From Gnetum montanum (Eukaryota > Streptophyta > Gnetopsida > Gnetales > Gnetaceae): a stretch of 64,000 nucleotides of DNA. Below the pieces are notes generated by a model, which did not search any database, had not been told where the DNA came from, and worked only from the letters and a program-made list of their open reading frames with translations. Every line of letters begins with the position of its first letter. Position 1 is the stretch's first letter. Position numbers and translations under genes: made by a program. Of this stretch, positions 12,412-22,445 are shown piece after piece. Location of the stretch: positions 107,843-171,842 of the forward strand of contig MNCI01025533.1 of the NCBI GenBank assembly GCA_015680685.1. The letters are read 5' to 3'.

Positions 12412-15400
12412 CTAAACATCTGGGATGGGAGGGTCGTCTCCTTTAGATTCGCCAGCATCAGGGGCCCCTACTCCACTGGGGCCAGCTTCTTGGGCATCAT
12501 CGCCGCCTTCATCCTAAAAATACCAAAGAGAAACAACCAACATAAGAACAAATGAATGTCAAAATTTTAAACATTATTCAATAAATTAACTTCATAAGGA
12601 TAAAACGCTTACCATAGGAGATCCCCCTAAGCTGAATTCTAATCGATGAAGGATTTCCTCTTCTGAAACGCTGGCCTAATCTGTCCCATCAAGACCTAAG
12701 TCGACGTCTGCTAAAGTTTTTCCTTTGTCGATAGCCAACCAGGTAGGACGTTTCAGAGGGAACTCACCCACCGACACTTCCCCAGAAGCAGTTGTGATCA
12801 CCCTTGTAGGTGACTCCATTTTCACAGTTGTATTTTGAGCAAAAGTGTCGAAGGCAAAACGCAAACCCAAACCCTCCACAAACATCTCTAGTTGGCGCTT
12901 TTCAATAGACACCTCTTTTAGCGACTTCTTGTAGTAATGTTTGTGATTTTTCTCATCTTGACCCCACTTACGAACCTTGGAAGTAAAGGCTTTCCAATCT
13001 TGGCATTTAAGGTTCAGGATATCAATTTGGGCTTTGCGCTCTGCCATTCTCTGAGTTAGCAATGCATGACGATTCAGTAAATTCCAATATCTGGTGTATG
13101 TAACCTCGGACGTTCGCCAGGAGTGATCGTCGCTTAGTCTGGCAGCAGCAAACTCATACTGAGCCTTCAGATCGTCGTGTTCTACTGACAATTCAGAGAC
13201 TTCCTTCTCTTTTGCCTGAATTTGCAGCCACAACTGCTCAACGGAACGCCTACAGGTCCATAACGACTTAGTGTTGTGCACAAAGCCATCTGCAACTCCA
13301 TTGTAAACAGGTCTTGGCACCTGTTCCACTTCTAGGGAAAGTGTGGTTAAACTTTCTATGCTAATGCTTTCAGAGGGATCCCACCTCAATTTAACACCTA
13401 CACGCGAAAAATACAAATGTTAGGACAGCATAAACAAGATGTGAAGTTCCAAACCTCTAAATGATTAGTACCTATGTCAGGGTGGGCTTCCTGGATCCCT
13501 GCAACAACTTCCTCTGTGATTCCAGCCACAAAATCCATCTTACTTGGCATTTCTGACCAAGCAAGTGGCTCACGGGTACGGGATGAACTAACCTCCGCGG
13601 TCCTCTCAGGGGGAATCGTCTTCATGGGTACGTCCAACCGCACCATCCTGGTCTCGCTGCCTTCATCTGAACAAGATAAAAACACGAAAATAAAATACCA
13701 TAGGATTGACAATTGATCAAACAATTCAAAATGAAATAAAAGGGAAAACGTACCGTGATCCTTGTCAACCTCTAGGGGGTTGACAGCGTCCTGATCGTCC
13801 AATGGTTCAGTTTCAGTGGTATTTTCCTTTAACTCCTCCGTTCCTCCACCCTGGCTCTTCTCTGTATGTTCCTCCTCATTATTCTTCTCTGTGTTGGTCT
13901 CCTCCTCCTCAGTGATAGTCTCTAAAGCCTATTTCCTCACTTTTTTTCAAATCAAGCCAGAAACATCAAAGACACGTAAGCGATTGAAGTAAAAGTCATA
14001 AATAAAGAGAAAATGATAAAACAATAAGCAGGAGAGGTCCACTTACTAGGCATCTTGAAGCATATGCGCTTCACGCGTGGCTGGTTCACACCGGAGACTT
14101 CCTCAATCATGCGTTTAGGCCCCTTTAGCTTTGACTTGGCTTTGCCAACGGTCTCCTTGATAACCCGTTCTACCCTTCTAGCAGTGTAGGGTACGTCATC
14201 TGGCTCCAATCCAAAACTATCACGTGTGTGGATTGAAGCGTCAGATGATCCCCCTGTAGTAATAGAAATGGATTCATCAATGCCTTCAGGTGCATCTTTG
14301 GATTTTGCTGTCTCAAACAAGTGATTGATCCACGGGCGGGATAGTTGACCCCGATCCCGCAGAACAAACTTGTTGTCTACACGAACCACCAGGAACTCGG
14401 CAAAACGACGAAGATAACCGGTGAAGAATGTGAAGGTAAAATGGGATTGTGCCTCGACATTCGAAAGCAATTGCACTATCTCCTTGTGCATGCCCGATAA
14501 CAAAAATCGTGCCCAGTTATATCGCATGCCCGTTTCCAAGACAGTTCGCATGACACGAATAGCCTCAACCCCAAGACAGTTCACCTGAGAAAGAGTTTTA
14601 GGGAATACCCATGCTCCGAGCAGGGGATATAATTCATTCACTTCCATAAGTTTTGCCTTCCCCTGCATCGGGAATCCCTTGGCACCGTTGGCCACGCCTA
14701 GCCAATCCTCCAACTCCTGAACCATCTGGAGCTCTTTATGAGCTCTGTCCTATACTACATTTAAGCCATCTATTGGTACGCCAAATAAGTTTAAAAAGAA
14801 CTTGGGCAATAGATGAAAAATGACCTTGACACCCTTAATCCGGGTGCTGTAGTATGAGACGGACTCATTAAAAGAGTCCACGGTCCCAATCATCTCTCCT
14901 ATGGATACATCAAGACTCGGGATCATAAAAAGCTCCATGAGGCTGGCATCATCCAGGCAACGAACAATGGATGGAGGAGCATGACTACGCAACCACTTCT
15001 GAGCCTTAGTCACCCCCCCGAACTTCATCGACAAGGTAGTCTTAGTTCGTCCAGTTGTCACTGGATCCTCACTAGAAGGTACATCAACTGTAAAAGCAAT
15101 TTAAAATGGTCATATCAGCGTAACTCCAAATAGTTGGACAAACTCACTAGCATATCTAGGAAATGTTATCAGTTATCGTTAGTGGCGGATTTAGATGTGC
15201 TGCCAAATTCACGAGGAAAGACTGGCCCGTTGTTCGACCAGTCTTCATGAAGCCACCCACGAGCTTTGCACATCACGAACGCTCTTGAGAACTGCTTGTG
15301 AAAATGGATGATCGCTCCCTTCGTTTGACTCAGTACGATCCCACGAAGGGTGGGGCCCAGCATGAATGCCTCCAGGGCAGTACGAGCAAGGGTTAGTCCT

Positions 15401-16861
15401 TCATCCTCAAAGTATGTCCCATCCGGGTTCACCTTCGGCCTGTAAACAAATATATGTCAAAACAAGAAACAAACACCAAACGGCAAAAGGAAATGATAAA
15501 CTTAAATAATCCTACCTGCCCACTTGGTACACTGTGCCGGGAGGATTCTGGAATATCATGTGCGCGTGGGCGACTATGAACAGAGTATTGTTGAGGTAGT
15601 CTAACCCTCGTGGAAATAGTGCCCACACGCGCATTAATAGGCATGTAGACTGGGGCCCGCGGGTAGAACCATCCTCGTTAACAAACGGCCCCTTGTCAAT
15701 GTCTTCCATGAAGACCATGACACCCTCTGCAGCTCCCGCAGCATCTCCTCAAGCACGCTCCATGAAATCACCTTGCTAAAGTTCAACCAGATGGCCACCT
15801 CAAAATTGTCTAACAGGAAGGTCAGAAATTCACATGCGCCTTCCCTGAACCAAACCCCGTCGTCATCAATGGTTAGATCTGGGGAAGCTTCCCCAGCCTC
15901 AACAGGGCCAACCCATGCTAAGACCCTGACAAGCTCAATGACAAGGAGGAAGTGCTTACTATCCCTGCAAGCAATCAAGATGTCACGATAAATTAGCCAT
16001 GCTTCAAAACAGCCTGAAAAGCGAAAGTTTACATCATAAATCGATGCTTAAAATCTAAAAAACAAAATTTTTACTAACTGTTTACATTCAGCATATACGC
16101 CGCGTAAACCAGCGTATACGCCGGTGAAACTGTTTACAGTTAGCCTAATACACGGCTTAAACTCAGCGTATACGCTGTACACTAAGCGTATACGCTACCT
16201 AACTCAGCGTATATGCTGACAATGAACTGTTTCACGATGTTGCCCGAACTTCTTGCGATCAGCGTATACGCCCAAGAAACCCTCGGCATATACACCCAAG
16301 TTCGGTTTCAGTGTAAGCAGTATACGCCGACAAAAACAAGTTTACGCTAGAAACAGGAAGAACAAGTCTACGCCGCAAAAAAACAACTGCACATGCACAG
16401 CATATACGCTGAATAAACCCTCAGCGTATACGTCGTCACAGTAAACACAATTTATGCCGATAAAACAAACAAATCACGTTGACGAAACTTTGCGCATAGA
16501 AAACTCATGACGCCATGGCTTACACTGACAAAATAATGCAGGACAATTACTTACGCTGATAAAACTAGTTATGCCCTGACAGTTCACTTTATGCCATGAA
16601 ATTACGCTCGGCGTATACGCCGAAAACCCCTTACGCCAAAAACCCCCTACACTTGGCGTATACGCCGAGACTATCTACGCCGAAAAATAGAAGCAAAGAA
16701 ACAATAATAGAGGCAGGGATCAGAGCCTACCTATGGGATGTAACAGGCCATGACGAGATCTTTGGCCTAGGTAGGCCCTGGAACATGGCTTCGGTCTCCT
16801 CCGCAAAGGTCAAGTCGAGACCCTTCCTCCCCTGGCCTTCAACTTCCTTTCCCTTGTCCAT
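12412..16861 (-). pseudogene. Antisense eight-exon gene of element B (NIF/FCP1-like + transposon-protein-like + coiled coil)
   Basis: Opposite to gag-pol. Predicted exons (minus, 5' to 3'): 16861-16731, 15964-15516, 15439-15213, 15087-14047, 13921-13754, 13666-13472, 13397-12613, 12513-12412. All introns have GT and AG borders and the reading phase is kept at every junction, giving about 1030 codons. Exon 2 resembles plant NIF/FCP1-type HAD phosphatases (DGVWFREGACEFL, NNTLFIV, NPPGTVY), but motif I reads IELVRVL, lacking the catalytic Asp pair. Exon 4 resembles plant transposon-protein domains. Exon 5 is Glu-rich, exon 7 coiled-coil-like, exon 8 acidic. Lesions: a frameshift near 15725 and TAG codons at 14750 and 12676, fewer than in the sense genes. 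Function unknown; domain names are by eye. Confidence 0.8.
16090..16680 (-). repeat. GCGTATACGC-type repeats around the 5' end of B's antisense gene
   Basis: About ten close copies of AGCGTATACGC(C/T) lie in intron 1 of the antisense gene, and looser TTTACGCT/GTCTACGC variants continue upstream of exon 1 to about 17100. The same palindrome fills U3 of B's own LTRs, so one motif type marks both the sense promoter region and the antisense gene's 5' region. Confidence 0.8.
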
Positions 16862-17123
16862 CTCGGCCTCCTTTACGCTAATCACATGAGTTTACGCTGA
16901 AGAACAGAACTATCTACACCTGCACCTAAAATGCTACACTCCGCGTCTACGCTGGGGTTTAGTGTCGGGCGTCTACGCTAAGGGTTACGCTTCGGCATCT
17001 ACGCTTACGCTTCGGCGTCTACACTTACGCTTCAACAATTTATGCTTACGCTTTCACAGTTTATGCTGTGTCACTTATGCTCATGATTCAAAGTAAAACA
17101 AATGAACCCCCCCCCCCCCTCTT

Positions 17124-17132
17124 CTTTATATA
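17124..17132 (-). promoter_or_regulatory. TATA box of the antisense gene in element B
   Basis: The minus strand reads TATATAAAG about 260 bp upstream of the predicted start codon at 16861. Just downstream (17107-17120) is a run of about 13-14 G on the antisense strand. TATA boxes occur at the same relative place in A, C and D, supporting a real antisense promoter. Confidence 0.65.
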
Positions 17133-17289
17133 GCGCTTCGCTGACGCTGACGCCGCCGTTTACGCCGCCATTACAGCTTTTTACCATTTTGTGCCTTTTC
17201 TCCTCATTTTTTGCAAAAAAAAATTGCCCTAAAAAAATTTAAAAATTATTAAAAATATAGATTATTACGTCCTGGTTCCCTCGTGGACC

Positions 17290-17425
17290 CCATTTCACAT
17301 GTTTACGCTAAACATTCTAGTTTAAACCCATTCAGGCTCGGCACGACCTTAAACTGCCACTTACGGACCTGGTATGGCTTTGAACTGCCGTACGTCCCGG
17401 TGCGACGATAATCCACCATTATGCA
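17290..17425 (+). repeat. Iterons between antisense gene and RT (element B)
   Basis: Three or four diverged copies of the GTC...GAC...TTAAACT motif, for example the stretch ending CACGACCTTAAACTGCC. They lie between the antisense promoter and the splice acceptor before RT. A (24200-24300), C (40300-40745) and D (59990-60400) have the same motif family in this gap. Confidence 0.75.
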
Positions 17426-17470
17426 TGCACACATAGTTTAAAATTACCAAAAGGCATAGAATGTTTCCCC

Positions 17471-17502
17471 TTTCTCTTATTCAGCTCTTTGTTTATTGGC
17501 AG
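17471..17502 (+). other. Candidate sense-strand 3' splice site before RT (element B)
   Basis: A pyrimidine-rich tract ending TTTGTTTATTGGCAG precedes GAGCAAGCTCAATGG, where the RT-side coding sequence begins. A has TTTGGCAAATTTGCAG followed by GACAATTGGCAAATGG at the same place (24024), and D and C also have an AG there. This fits the known Ogre intron between PR and RT. I could not identify the matching donor. Confidence 0.55.
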
Positions 17503-20500
17503 GAGCAAGCTCAATGGACTACCAGCATTTAACCACCTCGTTAATCATTGACGGACCATATGGCAAAATTGCACAAGACATTAACATAAATCTCATCAAC
17601 CTGAGTTCACCAACGGACGACGTAGTCATAGCCTCAACACAGCAAACAAAAGATGATTACGAAGGCATGACGAAATTCCTGGACATAGAAGCTGAGAACA
17701 TCACCAAAGACCCATTGGCCGAAACCCCCATTACCATGACTAATGGGGAAATCAAAGTATTAAAACTAAGCATGCTTTTACAACCGCACTTGGCCAAAAT
17801 TAGGGAAAATATGAAGGCCTTTGCTTGGTCCTATACAGACATGCCCAGGTTAGACACTAGAATTGTCCAGCACAACATTATTCTTGACCTGAAATTGAGA
17901 CCGGTAAAACAAAATGCGCGAAAGGTTAGACCCGAGGTGGCATTGGCAGTTCGCAATGAGATCACCAAGCTTTATTAAGACGGTTTCATTCGGACTATTG
18001 ATTATGCCGATTGGATGTCCAACATGGTCATCATCCCAAAGAAAAACGGAAGCATTCGCTTATGCATTGACTTCTGAGATCTAAATGTTGCAACTATAAA
18101 AGATGATTTTCCTTTACCCAGCATCGATCAACTTGTTGACTCAACTGTTGGGCACGCCTTATTGTCTTTTATGGATGGCTTCTCGGGATACAATCAAATA
18201 CGTATCAACCCGGAACATCAACTTAGGAAATCCTTTATGACACCATGGGGAACCTTTTGCTATACAATGATGCCCTTTGGTCTCAAGAACGCTGGAGCCA
18301 CGTATCAAAGAGCGATGACATTTATCTTTAGTGATTACATGCTACGATCGCTCAACGATTACGTGGATGACATTGTAGTTAAATCAAAAATGGAAGAACA
18401 ACATGTACAAGATCTTGACTTAGTATTGAAATGTTGTTTGAAGTATGAACTAAGACTTAATCCAAAAAAATGTGTCCTCGGCGTCAAAACAGGAAAAATG
18501 CTCGAATTTATAGCCTCAGAAGCAGGAATACGGGTGGACCCCGATAAGGTTAAGGCCATAGCAAACCTGAAACCACCAGGCAACCTTACCAAACTTTGAG
18601 GTCTACAAGGTAGATTGCAGTTTATCAGGTGCTTCATAGAAGGACAAACTAAAACCCATGAACCACCTATTACGCAAAAACGTCCATTTTGAATGGACTC
18701 CGCAGTGCCAAGAAGCATTTGAGAACATCAAAACAGCACTTGCCCGACTGCCTACGGTTTACCCGCCCAAAAACGATAAACTGTTTTTCATCTACCTTGC
18801 TACTTCGGATTCGTCCATCGCATCTATGCTTTGCCAGAAACAAGATGATAGAACCAAAGTCCCTGTATATTACTTGAGCCATGCATTAGTTGCCTATGAG
18901 AAAAAGTACAACGATGTGGAGAAGTCATGTTTAGCTTTGGTCTTTTCTTTAAGAAAATGGCGACATTACCTCTTCCGTAACTAGGTGTACATAATTTGCA
19001 AGGACAATGTACTAAGAGCCATAACAGGAAACATTTACGAAACAAGTTGAATAGCCCGGTGGAAAGCCATGATAGCCGTGTTTGACCTATACTACGTAGC
19101 GCAATCATTAGTCAAGGGTCAAGCCATAGCAAATCAAATGGCCACATCACCAACACGTGATCAAGAGACTATAGAGCCAGAGTTCCCAGATGAGAATATA
19201 AGCGCCCTAGACATAGTGCCCAACAACTACGATGTCATCCTAAACTTTGACGGAGCATCCACCTCTCGAGGAGGAAGTGCAGCCGCTATCATCACCTATC
19301 CCTCCGGGGAGATCTGACCCTTCGCTTATCATTTCAACTTTCATTGTACGAATAATGTAGTGGAGTATGAAGGTCTCCTTAGGGGCCTCGCGGCAGCACT
19401 AGCTTCAGATATCACACAGCTTGTAGTCAGAGGAGACTCGCAACTAGTCTTAAACCAAGTCACAAACGTCTATACATGCAAAGTCCAACACTTACAACCA
19501 TATTGCGACTTGGCAAAACACCTAATGAGGCAATTCGAAAACATTGAGGTACAACACATCTCCAAAAATGATAACACCATCGTAGACGCGTTAGCCACGT
19601 TAGCATTAAACATATCACTAGACATGTTCCACACATTACCAAGCTCCATAACCAATTGTGCCAAACTGATAACCGATACTCCCGACACGTTGCCAATTGC
19701 ATCTGTTAGTACAACGCACGCGATAGAATGGTATGATGACATAAAAGAATACCTTCTATACGGTGAAACACCATGACATCTAACAAATGCACAGAAAGAC
19801 GCCATGCACAAACGTTCTAAGCGGTATACCCTGGTAGGAGACACACTATGTCATCGATCCTATGAAGGCATATTGCTAACATGTGTCAATAGTATCGACG
19901 CCCAAATCATTGTTGATCAGGTACATGAGGGACTCTGTGGAGGACACAGCGCCAAAAGCCATGGCAACGAAAATCAGACGCTTAGGCTACTATTGGCCAC
20001 ACATGGAATATGACTATCTCTCCAAGGTGAAAACATGTAGCACCTGCCAAAAACATAGCAATCTGATACATGTCCCACCAAATGAATTGCATACAGCGCA
20101 AATCACATGGCCCTTTCAAAAGTGGGGATTGGACCTTATCGGCCTGATAACACCCTCATCTTCTGCAGGGCACAGTTTCATCATAACTGCCACCGAATAT
20201 TTTACAAAGTGGGTAGAAGCTACTACCCTTCGCAAAACTACATCTAAACACGTATGCAATTTCATCCTCGAGAACATTGTAACCTGTTTCAGCATTCCCA
20301 TGACAATCATCACTGATAACGGGCCACAATTTAGTAGTGTCGAAACCCAAACCTTTTGTGACAGTCTGGGGATCAAACACTCGTTTTCATCCCCTTACTA
20401 CCCTTAGAGCAATGGATAAGCGGAAGCAACAAACAAGACGATTATTACAATACTATGCACAAGTACCGTACTATGCACCGAACTTCAACAGGTAAAACAC

Positions 20501-20910
20501 CATATAGTCTTGTTTACGATTCAGAAGCTATTTTACCTTTGGAATTACAAGTACCATCTTTAAGGATCACACTCTCTGGACTCCTCGACGACGGGCAAAA
20601 CAATGATCTACACATTGTTGATCTTGACTCAGTGGAGGAGGAACGTATACGTGCACTCGACCAAATCGAATGGTACCAAAAACAACAATGGCAATGACAT
20701 CGGCATAACATCAACAAGCACCCTATCAAAGAAGGTGACCTTGTACTTAAGGTTGTTCAGGAACACCCGGACAAATTCTCAGCCAACTGGGAAGGGCTGT
20801 ACTTGGTCACTAAAGCATTTGACAATGGAGCATTTAAGCTAGCTAACGTGGAAGGGAATGAGCTTGTCAATCCAACCAATCATGTGTTCCTAAAATCATT
20901 TTACATTTGA
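17503..20910 (+). pseudogene. pol: Pol pseudogene of element B: RT, RNase H, archaeal-type RNase H, integrase
   Basis: RT has FMDGFSGYNQI, PWGTFCYTMMPFGLKN and YVDD (18360-18371). The linked RNase H follows (to about 18985), then a second RNase H with its Asp/Glu residues in DGAST (19249), EYEG (about 19363), RGDS (19435) and VDAL (19585). The integrase has an HHCC-type region (CSTC at 20035-20046), Asp at 20132 (GLDLIG), Asp at 20314 (TDNGPQF) and Glu at 20422 (AEATNK), giving D,D-35-E, then a C-terminal region with FSANWEG ending at TGA 20908. About ten in-frame stops, frameshifts near 18640 and 19960 and a deletion of some 70 bp near 20440 make it inactive. Most stops look like C-to-T changes of Gln or Arg codons. 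Confidence 0.93.
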
Positions 20911-20914
20911 GTAC

Positions 20915-21420
20915 AAGCTCAGGTACGTGAAAGTCCTGGGATCACGACTATAAACTAATACCACAGCTTGTCCTGGAATCATGACGGTAAACTGATAAGA
21001 CAGAATAGTCCTGGGTTACGACTTAAAACTGACACCACAAAAGTCCTGGAATCACGACTATAAACTGATACCACAGCTCGTCCTGGAATCATGACGGTAA
21101 ACTGATACCACAAAACAGTCTTGGGTTACGACTTAAAAATGACACCACAACTGTCTTGACATCATGACAATAAACTGATACCCCACAGTGTCCGCAATGA
21201 TGATAAACTAGCACCCGTCCAGCATGATAGTAAACTGCCACCATCACAACCATCAGAGTCCACTAAGACTATAAACTAGCTTGCCTCTGCATGGTCCACT
21301 AAGACTCGAAACTGGCAACGTAACATCTACCACGACGCTAAACGGGAAATGTCCAACGGGTCATGACATAAAACTAACCCATGATAGTCCGCTAAGACTA
21401 TAAACTGGTACGTTCATCTC
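20915..21420 (+). repeat. Iteron array after integrase (element B)
   Basis: About 14-15 imperfect units of roughly 33-40 bp of the type GTCCTGGGATCACGACTATAAACTGATACCACA. Further on they change to AGTCCGCTAAGACTATAAACTGG, where AGTC and GACT form a dyad. The array starts directly behind the pol stop. It is the same motif class as in the other two gaps of B. Confidence 0.9.
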
Positions 21421-22432
21421 CGGCGCTTTACTCCACAGCCACACTCATTCATCAGAATCACCGCATCGCTCACCAGCACACAATCTCATCAACATCACCG
21501 TCATTCATATACAGTGCTTAGAATCTCCTCCAGTACTTTTGTTCCATCTGCAGCTATTCAAATCTAAGCTCACTTATTCACCCATGGTTTTCTTGTCTCC
21601 TTAGCATTGTGTTTGCAGGATGACATCCCGAAGTTTTCACACAAGAATGCACCTCATCACAAGCAGCAAGATGAGACAATGTTCACAGCAAACATGACGA
21701 GACTAAATCAAACCGTTCACTAGTACATTCCCATTCCCGGCATATCCCCCATCTATTTACCAACCTCCGATACATCGAATACATTCAAAATTTCGAGCAC
21801 ACGGTTGCACCCTGCAACACATTACAACAGCAGCAACACACAGCCTGGCACTTGGGCATGAGTACAAGATCAATGCAAACCTCCAAAAAAAATGGGACCC
21901 TTGGCACTTCCCATATAAGCCCCAGGCGGGAAGACAATTGTCTCAAAACCAAGTACTCATGTCCCAAAATGGTCAAGAAGCATCCAGTTGCATGGCTTTG
22001 GCTATCCATCAACAGGTCCCCCCTAAACATTAAACACGGGTCCTGTTCCTCCAAAGAATGTAACACATCCTCCCGTCGCTTTGGTCTCGCCAACAAGTTC
22101 TCTTGAATACTAACCAAGAGCCTCGTTCCGCCAAAGGACGTACATCGCATGTCTGAATTCCGAGTCTGCTAAACAATGGCTATTGACAAGGACCAGTATG
22201 CCGCACACCCGAGCATCCCATCTCCCAGCATAATTTCTTGGGGAAGTCACCAATCCCCACAATCTCTTTTCTCCTATCAGCTACAAATTTCACTTTTTCG
22301 ATCCCATGTACTACTGAACACGGTGCGATGACGTCTAGTCAAGTGGCAAAGAACAAAGTCTATATCAGGTTTTTGTGGTATTTTTGCACTTCTTTGTTGA
22401 TGCTTCTCGGGTCGATTCCTCCAAGCGTCAAC
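21421..22432 (+). other. 3' non-coding region of element B
   Basis: No coding sequence that I can support; small open frames here have no relatives in A, C or D. Near 22055-22075 is a sequence like the complement of the GAGTTGTGTTACATC motif found in the matching region of A, C and D. Confidence 0.5.
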
Positions 22433-22445
22433 AAAGAGGGGCCAA
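22433..22445 (+). other. Polypurine tract of element B
   Basis: AAAGAGGGGCCAA directly precedes the 3' LTR start TGAAACACC. It is the same sequence as in A, C and D. Confidence 0.9.

Noticed and set aside
17976-20697. Stop codons interpreted as U-to-C RNA editing sites (TAA/TAG/TGA to CAA/CAG/CGA)
   Set aside because: Such editing is known from plant organelles, not nuclear retrotransposons; deamination explains the pattern, and frameshifts show that the frames are dead anyway.
21785-22150. Minus-strand open frame of about 120 codons after B's pol
   Set aside because: No relatives in the matching regions of A, C or D and no recognisable domain; probably chance in non-coding DNA.
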